Assembly (NCBI GenBank): GCA_017577405.1
Contig: PIUA01000023.1
Location: 62,001 to 126,000 of the forward strand
From: Bacillota bacterium
GTDB taxonomy: Bacteria > Bacillota > Limnochordia > Limnochordales > Limnochordaceae
Length of the DNA stretch: 64,000 bases
Direction of reading: 5' to 3'
In this document: piece after piece, positions 47,067 through 56,408 of the stretch
Layout: each line of letters starts with the position of its first letter
Position numbering within the stretch: the first letter of the stretch is position 1
Program-made: the position numbers and the translations under genes
The notes under the pieces: generated by a model
The model's input: the letters and a program-made list of their open reading frames with translations, nothing else
Database searches by the model: none
What the model was told of the DNA's origin: nothing

Positions 47067-47680
47067 GAGACGGTGGGTCCCTAAAGAGGCGGCGGCGGGT
47101 CCAGGCGCTCCTGATCGCGGCCAGCGTGCTGCTCGCCGGTGTCGGGTGGGCTCCCAGAGCGGCCGCCCAATCCCTCTGGCCGGTGGAGGGGGCGCCCTCC
47201 CTCTTCGCCGACCGGAAGGCGAGCCGGACGGGGGACCTGGTCACCCTGGTCATCCAGGAGTGGACCGAGGGGCGCCAGTCGGCAGTGACGAGCACCAGCA
47301 GCGACCACCAGACGTCTCTTTCCCCGGCGAGCGTGCTCACCCAGTGGATCCCCGGGCTGAGCCTGTCGGCCAGCCAGAGTGGCGAGGGCAACGGGAGCAC
47401 CCGGCGGGGCAGCTCCCTGGAAGCCCGGCTGACGGCCCGGGTGGTGGAGGTGACCCCTGAAGGGAACCTCCGCATCGAGGGGAGCCGGGAGATCGTCATC
47501 AACGGGGACAAGCAGCGCCTGACCATCACGGGCCTGGTCCGGCCTGAGGACATCAGCGCCAACAACACCGTCCTCTCCTCGTACTTGGCCGATGCCAGGA
47601 TCGAGCTGGACGGCGAGGGGCCCGTGGGCGACCTGCAGGATCCGGGCCTCTTGACCCGGCTCTTCAACTGGCTCTTTTAG
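47063..47680 (+). CDS. flgH: Flagellar L-ring protein FlgH
   Basis: SLFADRKASRTGDLVTLVIQE...LEARLTARVVEVTPEGNLRIEGSREIVINGDKQRLTITGLVRPEDISANNTVLSSYLADARI. Confidence 0.95.
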   Translation: MRDGGSLKRRRRVQALLIAASVLLAGVGWAPRAAAQSLWPVEGAPSLFADRKASRTGDLVTLVIQEWTEGRQSAVTSTSSDHQTSLSPASVLTQWIPGLSLSASQSGEGNGSTRRGSSLEARLTARVVEVTPEGNLRIEGSREIVINGDKQRLTITGLVRPEDISANNTVLSSYLADARIELDGEGPVGDLQDPGLLTRLFNWLF

Positions 47681-47685
47681 CGCTG

Positions 47686-48822
47686 GTGGAGGGGCGGGCT
47701 CCGGGAGGGGTGAGACCAGTGATCACGGTGGGACGTGCAAACGAGCAGGCCTGGCTTGGGGCGGCGCTGGTGACGCTCCTGGGCCTCCTCCTGGCGGCGG
47801 CCTTCCTTCCGGGCCCGGTTGGCGCCCAGGCCGAGGCCGCCTTCGCCCTGGGCGATCCGGTGGTCCGGATCAAAGAATTGGTGGAAGTGGAGGGCGTCCG
47901 GCCCAACCAGCTGGTGGGCTTGGGCCTGGTGGTGGGCCTGAACGGCACGGGCGATTCCCAGCGGAATGAGGCCAACGTCCGCATGGTGGCCAACATGTTG
48001 GAGCGGTTCGGGCTCCGGGTGGAGCCCCGGGACCTCATCCTCCGGAACGTGGCGGCCGTCACCGTCACCGCGGAGCTGCCTCCCTTCGCCCGTCCGGGGA
48101 GCACCATCGATGTGACCGTCGCCTCCTTCGGCGACGCCCGGAGCCTGGCGGGAGGGCTCCTCCTGCAGACACCCCTCCTGGGCGCCGATGGCCAGGTCTA
48201 CGCGGTGGCCCAAGGTTCCCTCACCCTGGGCGGCGGCACCTCCAGCCGCTACGCCCGCACCAGCTCCGTCCACCCCCTGGTGGCCGTCCTTCCCGGCGGG
48301 GCCTACGTGGAGCGGGCGGTACCGGGAGCCGTCTTGCCCTCGGAGCTCCGCCTCCTCCTCCGGCGGCCCGACTTCATCACCGCCAGTCGGATCGTGGCCG
48401 CCATCGAGGAGGCGTACGGCCCAGGGACGGCGGTGGCCGAGGACAGCGGGAGCATCCGGCTCATCCCGCCTGACGCGCTGGCCCAGCGGGCCGTCGACTT
48501 CCTGGCCGACGTGTTGGAGCTGACGGTCGTCCCCGACAGCGGCGGCCGGGTGGTGGTCGATGAGCGGACGGGGACGGTGGTCATCGGGCACCGGGTCCGC
48601 ATTTCGCCCGTGGCCGTCGCCCACCGGGGCGTTCAGGTGGAGGTGGGCCGGTCCGCCCGCCGGGCCAATCCGGGGGAGGCGGTCCACCTCCTGGACGGCG
48701 GCACCGTGGACGAGCTGGTGGCCGCCCTCAACGCGGCCGGGGCCGGGCCCGACGACCTGGTAGCCATTCTCCGGGCCGTGGCTGAAGCGGGCGCGCTCCA
48801 CGGCCAGCTGGAGGTCCGGTGA
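47686..48822 (+). CDS. flgI: Flagellar P-ring protein FlgI
   Basis: RIKELVEVEGVRPNQLVGLGLVVGLNGTGDS, RNVAAVTVTAELPPFARPGSTIDVTVASFGDARSLAGGLLLQTPL. Confidence 0.97.
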   Translation: MEGRAPGGVRPVITVGRANEQAWLGAALVTLLGLLLAAAFLPGPVGAQAEAAFALGDPVVRIKELVEVEGVRPNQLVGLGLVVGLNGTGDSQRNEANVRMVANMLERFGLRVEPRDLILRNVAAVTVTAELPPFARPGSTIDVTVASFGDARSLAGGLLLQTPLLGADGQVYAVAQGSLTLGGGTSSRYARTSSVHPLVAVLPGGAYVERAVPGAVLPSELRLLLRRPDFITASRIVAAIEEAYGPGTAVAEDSGSIRLIPPDALAQRAVDFLADVLELTVVPDSGGRVVVDERTGTVVIGHRVRISPVAVAHRGVQVEVGRSARRANPGEAVHLLDGGTVDELVAALNAAGAGPDDLVAILRAVAEAGALHGQLEVR

Positions 48823-49157
48823 GCATGGATCCGCTCGGGTATCTTCCCGCCCCGCTGTCCTCCTGGCGGCCCGCCCGGCCCGATCCCCCTCGCTCCCGCC
48901 AGGAGGCGGAGACAGTCGCCCGGGAGCTGGAAGCCGTCTTCCTATCCGAACTCCTCAAGAGCCTCGAGGCCACCCTCCCCAGCGGGAGCCTTCTGGGCCC
49001 CGGGGGGTCCCCCATCCGGGCGGGACTGGTCCGGGACGAGCTGGCCCGCTTCTTGGCCCAGCAGGGCGGCATTGGCCTGGCTGACGTGATCCTGAACAGC
49101 CTGGACCTGCCCCCTGAGGGTGGGGAGGAGAGTGGCGAGCCCTCCGAGAAACTCTAA
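48819..49157 (+). CDS. FlgJ-like rod-binding protein (no hydrolase domain)
   Basis: VARELEAVFLSELLKSLEATLPSG...LVRDELARFLAQQGGIGLADVIL. Confidence 0.88.
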   Translation: MSMDPLGYLPAPLSSWRPARPDPPRSRQEAETVARELEAVFLSELLKSLEATLPSGSLLGPGGSPIRAGLVRDELARFLAQQGGIGLADVILNSLDLPPEGGEESGEPSEKL

Positions 49158-49213
49158 CCCAGCCTTTCGATGCCAGCGCGTCCCGACGCTGGGCGGGGAG
49201 TGTGGTCTGACTG

Positions 49214-50383
49214 GTGGATGGTGAGGCCCGTCGGTCGGTGAGCCAGCCAGGGCGGTGGTGGGTGGCCCCCCTGCTGATCTGGCTGGTCTTCTCGTGCTTG
49301 GGGGTCGCCCTGCCCCATCCGGCGGCCGGGGCGGGAGCCGGCGGGCAGCTCCAGATCGGAGAGCCGTGGGAGATCTGGGTGGGGTACGGGGTCCGTTTCG
49401 GGCTGCTCACCATCGAGACGCCCGCTGGGCCCGCCCGGGCCCAGTACCTCCGGGTGGATACCCGTCTGGACGGGGTCCAGGTCCGGCCCGTGCTGGCTGG
49501 GGCCACCCTGGAGGGCCGGGCCACGGTGGGTCAGATGGTCCGGGAGCACGGCGCCTTGGCCGGGGTGAATGGCACCTATTTCGCCGCCGGCCGCCCCTTG
49601 GGTCTCCTTCTCCTGGACGGCCAGATGCACAGCCAGCCCATCCTCTCCCGGACGGCCCTATTCTTTGGCCGGGGGCCCTTCGGCGAGGCCCGCTGGTGGA
49701 TCGGCCCCGCCACCTTCCAAGGGGAGGTGGCGGGCCGGGAGGGGACCCGCCCCCTGGCGGCCGTCAACCGGGCGCCGGGCATCCAGGAGCTGGCCGTTTT
49801 CACCCCCCTGGCCGGCGCGGTGGCCCGGGTGCCTGAGGGCGGGGCCGCCTGGGCAGTGGTGGACGGCCAGGTGGTGGCCACGTCCGTGGGGGAGTCCCTG
49901 CCCATTCCGCCCGACGGGTACGTCATCGTGGCCGGTGCCCAGGCCGAGGCGCCGTGGCCCGTGATGCCCGGGATCCCCTTGGAGGCCCGGTGGGGCCTGG
50001 CGGAGGCGATCCCCCTGGACCACCTGGAGTGGGCAGTGGGGGGTGGGCCCCGCTTGCTGCGGGCCGGGCGTGTGGATGTGACCGCGGAGGCCGAGCGGTT
50101 TCAGCCCGACGTGGCCCGGAGCCGGGCACCCCGGACGGCAGCCGGCGTGGACAGTCGGGGCCGGCTCATCCTGCTCACCGTCAACGGGCGTCAGGCCTCC
50201 AGCGTCGGCCTCACCCTGACCGAACTGGCCGAGGTCATGGCCTCCCTGGGCGCCCAGGACGCGCTCAACCTGGACGGCGGCGGGTCCAGCACCATGGTGC
50301 TTCGCGGCGACTTGTTCAATCTTCCGTCCGACGGGCGGGAGCGACCTGTGGCCAACGCGCTCTTGGTCTTCACCGATCGCTGA
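49214..50383 (+). CDS. Phosphodiester glycosidase (NAGPA/DUF2233) family secreted protein
   Basis: GVNGTYFAAGRPLGLLLLDGQ...LGAQDALNLDGGGSSTMVLRGDLFNLPSDGRERPVANALLVF. Confidence 0.87.
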   Translation: MDGEARRSVSQPGRWWVAPLLIWLVFSCLGVALPHPAAGAGAGGQLQIGEPWEIWVGYGVRFGLLTIETPAGPARAQYLRVDTRLDGVQVRPVLAGATLEGRATVGQMVREHGALAGVNGTYFAAGRPLGLLLLDGQMHSQPILSRTALFFGRGPFGEARWWIGPATFQGEVAGREGTRPLAAVNRAPGIQELAVFTPLAGAVARVPEGGAAWAVVDGQVVATSVGESLPIPPDGYVIVAGAQAEAPWPVMPGIPLEARWGLAEAIPLDHLEWAVGGGPRLLRAGRVDVTAEAERFQPDVARSRAPRTAAGVDSRGRLILLTVNGRQASSVGLTLTELAEVMASLGAQDALNLDGGGSSTMVLRGDLFNLPSDGRERPVANALLVFTDR

Positions 50384-50413
50384 TTCCCGCCTCCCGGAGA
50401 GAGGGAGAGATCC

Positions 50414-52369
50414 ATGCCCTTCACAAGGCTGAAGGCGCACGCGCTTTGGCTCCTGGTAGCGGCCCTCCTGGGCCTGACAGCGCCGGCAGGGGCCGCCCCC
50501 ATCTGGAACGGCCAGCTCTTCCCCGTGGAAGAGGTGGTGCCCGGTCTCCGGGGGACGGGGTACACCGTCATCGGGGGAACGGATATCGAAGCCTTTGACG
50601 TTCTCTTCCTCGGGGTCCTCCCCGGGGCGGGGCCGGCGGGTGACCTCCTCCTGGTGGAGACGTCCGGCCCCCTCATCGAGCAGACAGGCGGCATCGCCTC
50701 CGGCATGAGCGGCAGCCCTGTCTTCGTGGACGGCCGCTTGGTGGGCGCCATCGCCTACGGCTTTGGCTACGCCGATCACCGGATCGGCCTGGTGACGCCC
50801 ATCGGCGACATGCTCCGGGTTCTGGAGCGGATGGGGGCTGAGGACGCGGCGGCCCAGGCGCCCTCGCCCGCGGGACCCCGCCAGGTAGCCTTCGCTCCCG
50901 ATGAGGCCACGGCCGCCCAGCTTCTCGCCCAACTGCCGCCAGGCACCGAGGTGCTGGTCCCCCTGGCCACGCCGCTGATGGCGGGCGGGTTCGGGCCCCG
51001 GGCCCTCCACCTGGTGGAGGGGTGGGCGAAGCGGCTCCTTGGGGGTCCCTTCCTCACCGTGCCCACAGGGACGGCCCCCGCCTCGGTCCAGCCGGGGACG
51101 GTCTCTTTCCAGCCGGGGAGCGCCTTTGGCGTCCAGCTCCTGGGCGGTGATGTGAGCCTCTCGGCCCTGGGTACCGTCACCTGGACCGATGGGGACCGGT
51201 TCCTGGGGCTGGGCCATCCCTTCCTCAACGGGGGCGCCGTCCATTGGGTGACCAGCGGCGCCGCCATCCTCCGGACCGTCTCCAGTGCCCAGATGCCCTT
51301 CAAGGTGGGCGTGGTGACCGACCCGGCGGGCACCCTGACCCAGGACCGGGCGGCCGGGGTGGCCGGGCGCTTGGGCCCCCTCCCCGAGCGGGTCCAGGTG
51401 GCGGTCCGGGTCACTGACCTGGACCATCCCCAGGGGGAGACCCCCCAACGGTTCAGCTTCTGGGCCGTGGACGACCCCTGGCTCCTGCCCGATCTGGTCA
51501 CCGTCGGGGTCCTCCAGGCCCTGGACCAGGGGATCGACCGCATCGGCCCCGGTACCGCCCGGGTCCTCTTCCGCCTGGAGGCGGAGAGCCTCCCCCAAAC
51601 CCTGGTCCGGGACAACATGGTCTACTCCGAATCGGACGTCTCCGCCCTGGCCGTGGGCGAGCTCCTGGAAGGGGTGGAGCTGCTGGCGGCCAATCCCTTC
51701 CGGGAAGTGCCCCTCCGCCGGGTGGAGGTGGAAGCCCGCATCACCCGCCAGCCCCAAGTGGCCCAGATCGTGGAGGTTCGCCCCGCGGCCACCCGGGTGG
51801 CCGCCGGCGACTCGGTCCTCATCGAGGTGGAGCTCCAGACCTACCGGGGCCCCCGGGAGACGCGGGCGATCCGCCTCACCATCCCGCCGGGCACCCCCGC
51901 CGGCCGGGTGGCGGTGACGGTCCGGGGTGGGTATAGCACCAGCCCTTCGGCCGTGGTCCATGCTGAGCTCTTTGCCGAGGAGAAAACGGGCGAGCCGGTG
52001 GAGGAAGGTCTCCCCCTGCCCGAGGGCGGCTCCCTGGAGGAGCAGCTGGAGACCTTCCGGACCCGGGAGCGGAACTACGAGCTGGTGGCCGAGTTCTACC
52101 CGCCCTTCGGCCCGCTGCCGCCGGCGGAGTCCCAGGCCGGCGCGGAGAACCCGGCCCGGACCGAAGGGGAGGGGGCGCCGATGGCGGAGGAGGATCGGGA
52201 CCAGCCCCGCAGCCATCAGCCCAGCCTGCCCGGCAACGGGAAGCCTGTCCAGGCCCGCCTGGCCACCGACTGGGTCATCCGGGGATCGGACCAGTTCGAG
52301 CTGGAGATCGTCGAGCCAGTCCAGGAAGAGGAACCCGCGGCAGAGGCTCCCGGTTCCACCCCCTTCTGA
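50414..52369 (+). CDS. SpoIVB-type peptidase S55 domain protein, exported
   Basis: Signal peptide; TGGIASGMSGSPVFVDGRLVGAIAYGF (Ser motif) near residue 100; GDRFLGLGHPFLNGGAVHWVTSGAAILRTV near residue 266. Confidence 0.82.
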   Translation: MPFTRLKAHALWLLVAALLGLTAPAGAAPIWNGQLFPVEEVVPGLRGTGYTVIGGTDIEAFDVLFLGVLPGAGPAGDLLLVETSGPLIEQTGGIASGMSGSPVFVDGRLVGAIAYGFGYADHRIGLVTPIGDMLRVLERMGAEDAAAQAPSPAGPRQVAFAPDEATAAQLLAQLPPGTEVLVPLATPLMAGGFGPRALHLVEGWAKRLLGGPFLTVPTGTAPASVQPGTVSFQPGSAFGVQLLGGDVSLSALGTVTWTDGDRFLGLGHPFLNGGAVHWVTSGAAILRTVSSAQMPFKVGVVTDPAGTLTQDRAAGVAGRLGPLPERVQVAVRVTDLDHPQGETPQRFSFWAVDDPWLLPDLVTVGVLQALDQGIDRIGPGTARVLFRLEAESLPQTLVRDNMVYSESDVSALAVGELLEGVELLAANPFREVPLRRVEVEARITRQPQVAQIVEVRPAATRVAAGDSVLIEVELQTYRGPRETRAIRLTIPPGTPAGRVAVTVRGGYSTSPSAVVHAELFAEEKTGEPVEEGLPLPEGGSLEEQLETFRTRERNYELVAEFYPPFGPLPPAESQAGAENPARTEGEGAPMAEEDRDQPRSHQPSLPGNGKPVQARLATDWVIRGSDQFELEIVEPVQEEEPAAEAPGSTPF

Positions 52370-52504
52370 CTCCCGGAACAGGAATTACAGGCCCTTTTCC
52401 GGGAGGATGGGTCTGGGCCGCCACGAACCTATGGCTTGGCGCCGGCTCGAGCCGGGCCGGGGACCTTCACCCTGGAGCTGCCAACGACGAGTGGGGGCGT
52501 TCAC

Positions 52505-54223
52505 GTGCGACCAATGAGGAATCAGACCATGCATCGTCTCAGGATCCTGACCTGGCTGCTGGTGGGGCTGATGATCAGCCTGGGGCCGGCCGCTGCGGTC
52601 CAGGCCCAGGAGGCGACGGAGCCCATCGTCCAGTCCATTGCGGTCCGGGGCAACCAGCGGGTCCCGGCCGAGGTGATCCTGGACCAGATCAAGGCCAGCC
52701 GCATCGGCCGGCCCGTGGACCCTGAGGCCCTCCAGAAGGATGCCCAAGCCATCCTGGAGCTGGGAACCATTGAGAGCGTCAGCTTCCAGATGCCCGTGGT
52801 GCCCGGCGGGATCCAGCTGGTCTTCGTGGTGGAGGAGCTGCCCGTCTTGACCCGGGTGGTCCTGGAAGGGCTGGAGGGTCTGGACGAGCAGGCGCTCCTC
52901 GCGGAGACGGGGCTGGTGACGGGTGAGGTCCTCGACCTGCACGAGGTTCAGAACGCCCTCGCCACCATCCAGTACCAGGCGCTGGAACAGGAGGGGCTCC
53001 TGATCCGGCCCACCCAGACCCCGACCTGGAACGATGAGGGCGTCCTCACCCTCGCCTTCGCGCCTGTCCGGTTGAACGAGATCCGGGTGGAGGGGAACCA
53101 GAAGACCCTGGACTACGTCATCCTGCGGGAGATGCGTATCAAGCCCGGGGACCCCATCGACCTGAAGGTGGTCGACCGGGGCTTGCGGGACGTCCTCCAG
53201 CTGGGATACTTCGACCAGGTGAGCCGGAGCTTCGCTGAGACGGGCGACCCCGAGACCTTGGACCTGATCGTCCACGTCCAGGAGCGGAAGACAGGGATGG
53301 CCAGCCTGGGGGTCACCTGGAGCTCGCCGGGGGGCTTCGGCGGGTATGTGGACGTCTCGGACGTCAACTTCCTGGGCCGGGGCCAGGAGGCGGGCGTGAA
53401 GATCTCGGTGGCCCGTTCCTCCAGCGAGTACGAGCTCCGCTTCCGGGAGCCGTACCTGACCGACAGCGGCCTCTCCCTCGGGGTGAGCCTCTTCCACCGG
53501 AACCGGGTGGACACCAAGCACCCGTCCCAGAGCTGGTACCACGACCTGGGGCTGAGCCTCAGCCTGGGCCACCCCGTCGGGAGCTACAGCCGCCTCATCG
53601 GGACCTTCTCCATGGACACCCGGACCTACGACGAAAAGGCGTACGACCCAGACCTGGGCAGATTTGCCAACAGCAGCTACCGGTCCTTTGAGCTGGCCCT
53701 GGCCACCGACACCACCGACCACCCCTTCTTCCCCACGACGGGGTACCGGAACCGGCTCTCGGTCACCTTCGGCGGCGGGCTTCTGGGCGGTGACTGGAGC
53801 CACCAGATCTACCAAGAGACCTTCAGCCGCTACATCAAGGTGGGGAGCTCCAACCAGACCCTGGCCTTCCGCCTCAGCACCGGCTGGCTGAACGGCGAGG
53901 CCCGGCGGAGCGAGCAGTTCTGGGTGGGCGGCTCCGAGACCCTGCGGGGGTACGACTACGGCGAGTTCGTGGGGCACGCCAAGCTGGTGGCCAACGCGGA
54001 GTACCGGTTCCCCATCGCGGATCAGGTCCAGGGCGTCTTCTTCGTGGACGCGGGCCGGGCGTGGGACTTTGAGAAGGACGAAGCGGTCCGGCTGGCCGAC
54101 CTGGAGGTGGGGTACGGCTTCGGCATCCGGCTGAACACGCCCATCGGCATGCTCCGCCTCGACTACGGCATGAGCGCCGATCGGCCGGGCCAGCCCTACA
54201 TCAGCATTGGACAGACCTTCTGA
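52505..54223 (+). CDS. bamA: Outer-membrane protein assembly factor BamA (Omp85), three POTRA repeats
   Basis: Signal peptide, three POTRA-like repeats, C-terminal barrel with WVGGSETLRGYDYGEF and RLDYGMS...YISIGQTF. Confidence 0.93.
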   Translation: MRPMRNQTMHRLRILTWLLVGLMISLGPAAAVQAQEATEPIVQSIAVRGNQRVPAEVILDQIKASRIGRPVDPEALQKDAQAILELGTIESVSFQMPVVPGGIQLVFVVEELPVLTRVVLEGLEGLDEQALLAETGLVTGEVLDLHEVQNALATIQYQALEQEGLLIRPTQTPTWNDEGVLTLAFAPVRLNEIRVEGNQKTLDYVILREMRIKPGDPIDLKVVDRGLRDVLQLGYFDQVSRSFAETGDPETLDLIVHVQERKTGMASLGVTWSSPGGFGGYVDVSDVNFLGRGQEAGVKISVARSSSEYELRFREPYLTDSGLSLGVSLFHRNRVDTKHPSQSWYHDLGLSLSLGHPVGSYSRLIGTFSMDTRTYDEKAYDPDLGRFANSSYRSFELALATDTTDHPFFPTTGYRNRLSVTFGGGLLGGDWSHQIYQETFSRYIKVGSSNQTLAFRLSTGWLNGEARRSEQFWVGGSETLRGYDYGEFVGHAKLVANAEYRFPIADQVQGVFFVDAGRAWDFEKDEAVRLADLEVGYGFGIRLNTPIGMLRLDYGMSADRPGQPYISIGQTF

Positions 54224-54262
54224 CCCGGCACCGGGGGGAAGGGCATCAGAGGAGGGGCCAAG

Positions 54263-54823
54263 GTGGTACGGGAACATGGAGGGAGCTGGGGGACCGTCGT
54301 CGCCAGCCGCGCCGTCGTCGCGCTGCTGGCGGCGCTGGTCTTTCTCGCCCCTGCGGGGGCAGGGGCCCAGGGGGAGGGGCCGGCCGTCGGCTACGTGGAC
54401 CTGCAGGTGATCCAAGCCCAGTACCTGCTGCCCAACCTGCAGCCGTCTCTGGCCGCACTGGAGCAACGGCTGATCGAACTCCAGGCCAAGTTTGACGAGG
54501 AGAGCGTGGGCCTGGACGACGAGGCCAAGCAGGCCCTCTTCAACGTGTACCAGGCGGAGCTCAACGCGCAATCGGCCGGGGTGGAGCGTTTCGAGGAGGA
54601 ACTGAAGGCCAACATCGCGGCCGCCATCGCCTCGGTGGCCGCCGAGCACGGGGTCTCCACGGTTCTGGCCAAGGACGTGGTCCTCACCGTGACCGGGGAC
54701 CATGGGCTGCCGCGGGTGATGACCCAGCCGCTGGTCCTCCACGGGGGCATCGATCTGACGGGCCCCGTCCTGCGCCGGTTGGGTGTCCAACTGGCCTCCC
54801 CGGAGAACGGTGAGGAAGGATAA
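54263..54823 (+). CDS. OmpH/Skp-family periplasmic chaperone
   Basis: Signal peptide, GYVDLQVIQAQY, central coiled coil, VLAKDVVLTV near the C-terminus; follows bamA. Confidence 0.85.
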   Translation: MVREHGGSWGTVVASRAVVALLAALVFLAPAGAGAQGEGPAVGYVDLQVIQAQYLLPNLQPSLAALEQRLIELQAKFDEESVGLDDEAKQALFNVYQAELNAQSAGVERFEEELKANIAAAIASVAAEHGVSTVLAKDVVLTVTGDHGLPRVMTQPLVLHGGIDLTGPVLRRLGVQLASPENGEEG

Positions 54824-54871
54824 GCCTTGCGGCGCCAGGCAGACGCCTCCCGCCTGGGGAGATTACAATAG

Positions 54872-55228
54872 GTGGAGAGCCCGCGCGCGGGCCAATGGGA
54901 AGAGGAGGCGGGACCCTTGGTCGACGAGGCGACGGTCCGTGAAGCCTTGAAGGTGGTCATTGACCCCGAATTGGGCATGAACGTGGTCGATTTGGGGCTG
55001 ATTTACGGGGTGGAGATCGACGAGGCCAAAGGGCACGTCCACGTGAAGATGACCCTCACCACCCCCGGGTGCCCCCTGTACGCCACCATCAACGATCAGG
55101 TCCACGCGGCGGTCAAGCCTCTGCCCGGCGTCAACTCGGTGGAGACGGAGCTGGTCTGGGATCCCCCCTGGACGCCGGAGATGATGAGCGAAGAGGCGAA
55201 GCGGCTCCTGCGCTGGGGCATCCGCTGA
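54872..55228 (+). CDS. MIP18/DUF59-family Fe-S assembly factor (SufT/PaaD-like)
   Basis: VREALKVVIDPELGMNVVDLGLIYGVEID...MTLTTPGCPLYATI...VETELVWDPPWTPEMMSEEAKRLL. Confidence 0.93.
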   Translation: MESPRAGQWEEEAGPLVDEATVREALKVVIDPELGMNVVDLGLIYGVEIDEAKGHVHVKMTLTTPGCPLYATINDQVHAAVKPLPGVNSVETELVWDPPWTPEMMSEEAKRLLRWGIR

Positions 55229-55277
55229 GACGGGCCAGGCCCAGGAGCGCCAAGGCAGGGAGGCAGGAGGGAGAGCG

Positions 55278-56390
55278 GTGGAGCGCCACGCGGAGGAGCT
55301 GGCCGCCCGGCTGGGGGGCCAGCTGGACGGCCCGGCTGACCTGGTGGTGACGGGGCCCGCCCCCTTGGACGAGGCGGGGCCGCGCCATGTGGCCTATCTG
55401 GATCAAGGCCAGCCCTGGGCCCGGGCGGAGCAGAGCCGGGCCGGCCTCCTCCTGGCCCCCCGCAGCCTCCGGGATCAGGTGAAGACGACCCGCCCCGTCA
55501 TCTGGGTGGACCATCCCCGGGTCGCCTTCGCCCAGGTGCTGGCCCTCTTTCAGGAGCCGGGCTGGTTGGAGGAAGGGATCCATCCCACGGCCTGTGTCGC
55601 CCCCGACGCGGAGCTGGGGGAGCGGGTCCGGGTGGGTCCCTACGTCTTTATCGGGCCCGGCGCCCGCATCGGCGCGGGCACCTGGCTCTACCCGGGAGCC
55701 CGGGTGGGGCGGGGGGCGGTGGTGGGCCGCGACTGTCTTCTGCGGGAGAACAGCGTGGTGGCCGACCGGGTCCACTTGGGGGACCGGGTCATCCTCCAGC
55801 CGGGGGCGGTGGTGGGGGCCGACGGATTTGGCTACGCCACCGACGGAACGGGAACGCACCACAAAATCCCCCATTTGGGCACCGTGGTGGTGGAGGATGA
55901 TGTGGAGATCGGCGCCAACAGTACCATTGACCGGGGGACCCTGGGGGCGACGGTCATCGGGCGGGGGACCAAGATCGACAACCTGGTCCACGTGGCCCAC
56001 AACGTCCAGATCGGGGAAAACTGCCTGCTGGTTGCCCAGGTGGGGGTGGCGGGGAGCGCCCGGCTGGGTCGAGGGGTGATCCTGGCGGGCCAGGCGGGCG
56101 TCAGCGACCATGTCCGGCTGGCCGACGGGACCATGGTCGCGGCCCAGGCCGGCGTCTTGAAAGATGTGGACGGGGGTCTGGTCTCGGGGCTCCCGGCTCG
56201 GCCCCACGGGGAGCAGATGCGGATGCTTGCCGCCCAGCGGCGGGTGCCCCAGCTCTTGCGGGAGGTGGCCGCCCTGCGGGCCGAGGTGGCCCTCCTCCGG
56301 GACCAGCTCGCCTTCCTTCGGGGCGAGCGGGCGGGGGAGTCCTTGAGCAGGGACGAGGGGCCGGCACGGGGAACCACGGGGGAAGAGTGA
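55278..56390 (+). CDS. lpxD: UDP-3-O-(3-hydroxyacyl)glucosamine N-acyltransferase
   Basis: Hexapeptide left-handed beta-helix, GADGFGYATDGTGTHHKIPHLGTVVVEDDVEIGANSTIDRGTLGATVIGRGTKIDNLVHVAHNVQIGENCLL. Confidence 0.96.
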   Translation: MERHAEELAARLGGQLDGPADLVVTGPAPLDEAGPRHVAYLDQGQPWARAEQSRAGLLLAPRSLRDQVKTTRPVIWVDHPRVAFAQVLALFQEPGWLEEGIHPTACVAPDAELGERVRVGPYVFIGPGARIGAGTWLYPGARVGRGAVVGRDCLLRENSVVADRVHLGDRVILQPGAVVGADGFGYATDGTGTHHKIPHLGTVVVEDDVEIGANSTIDRGTLGATVIGRGTKIDNLVHVAHNVQIGENCLLVAQVGVAGSARLGRGVILAGQAGVSDHVRLADGTMVAAQAGVLKDVDGGLVSGLPARPHGEQMRMLAAQRRVPQLLREVAALRAEVALLRDQLAFLRGERAGESLSRDEGPARGTTGEE

Positions 56391-56408
56391 GAGCTTGAGG
56401 CGAGTGAG

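Noticed and set aside
49658-52216. 852-aa minus-strand ORF opposite the NAGPA and S55 genes
   Set aside because: Shadow ORF, His/Gly/Gln-rich, no recognisable domain.
52385-54790. 801-aa minus-strand ORF opposite bamA/ompH
   Set aside because: Shadow ORF; the sense strand encodes clear BamA and OmpH.
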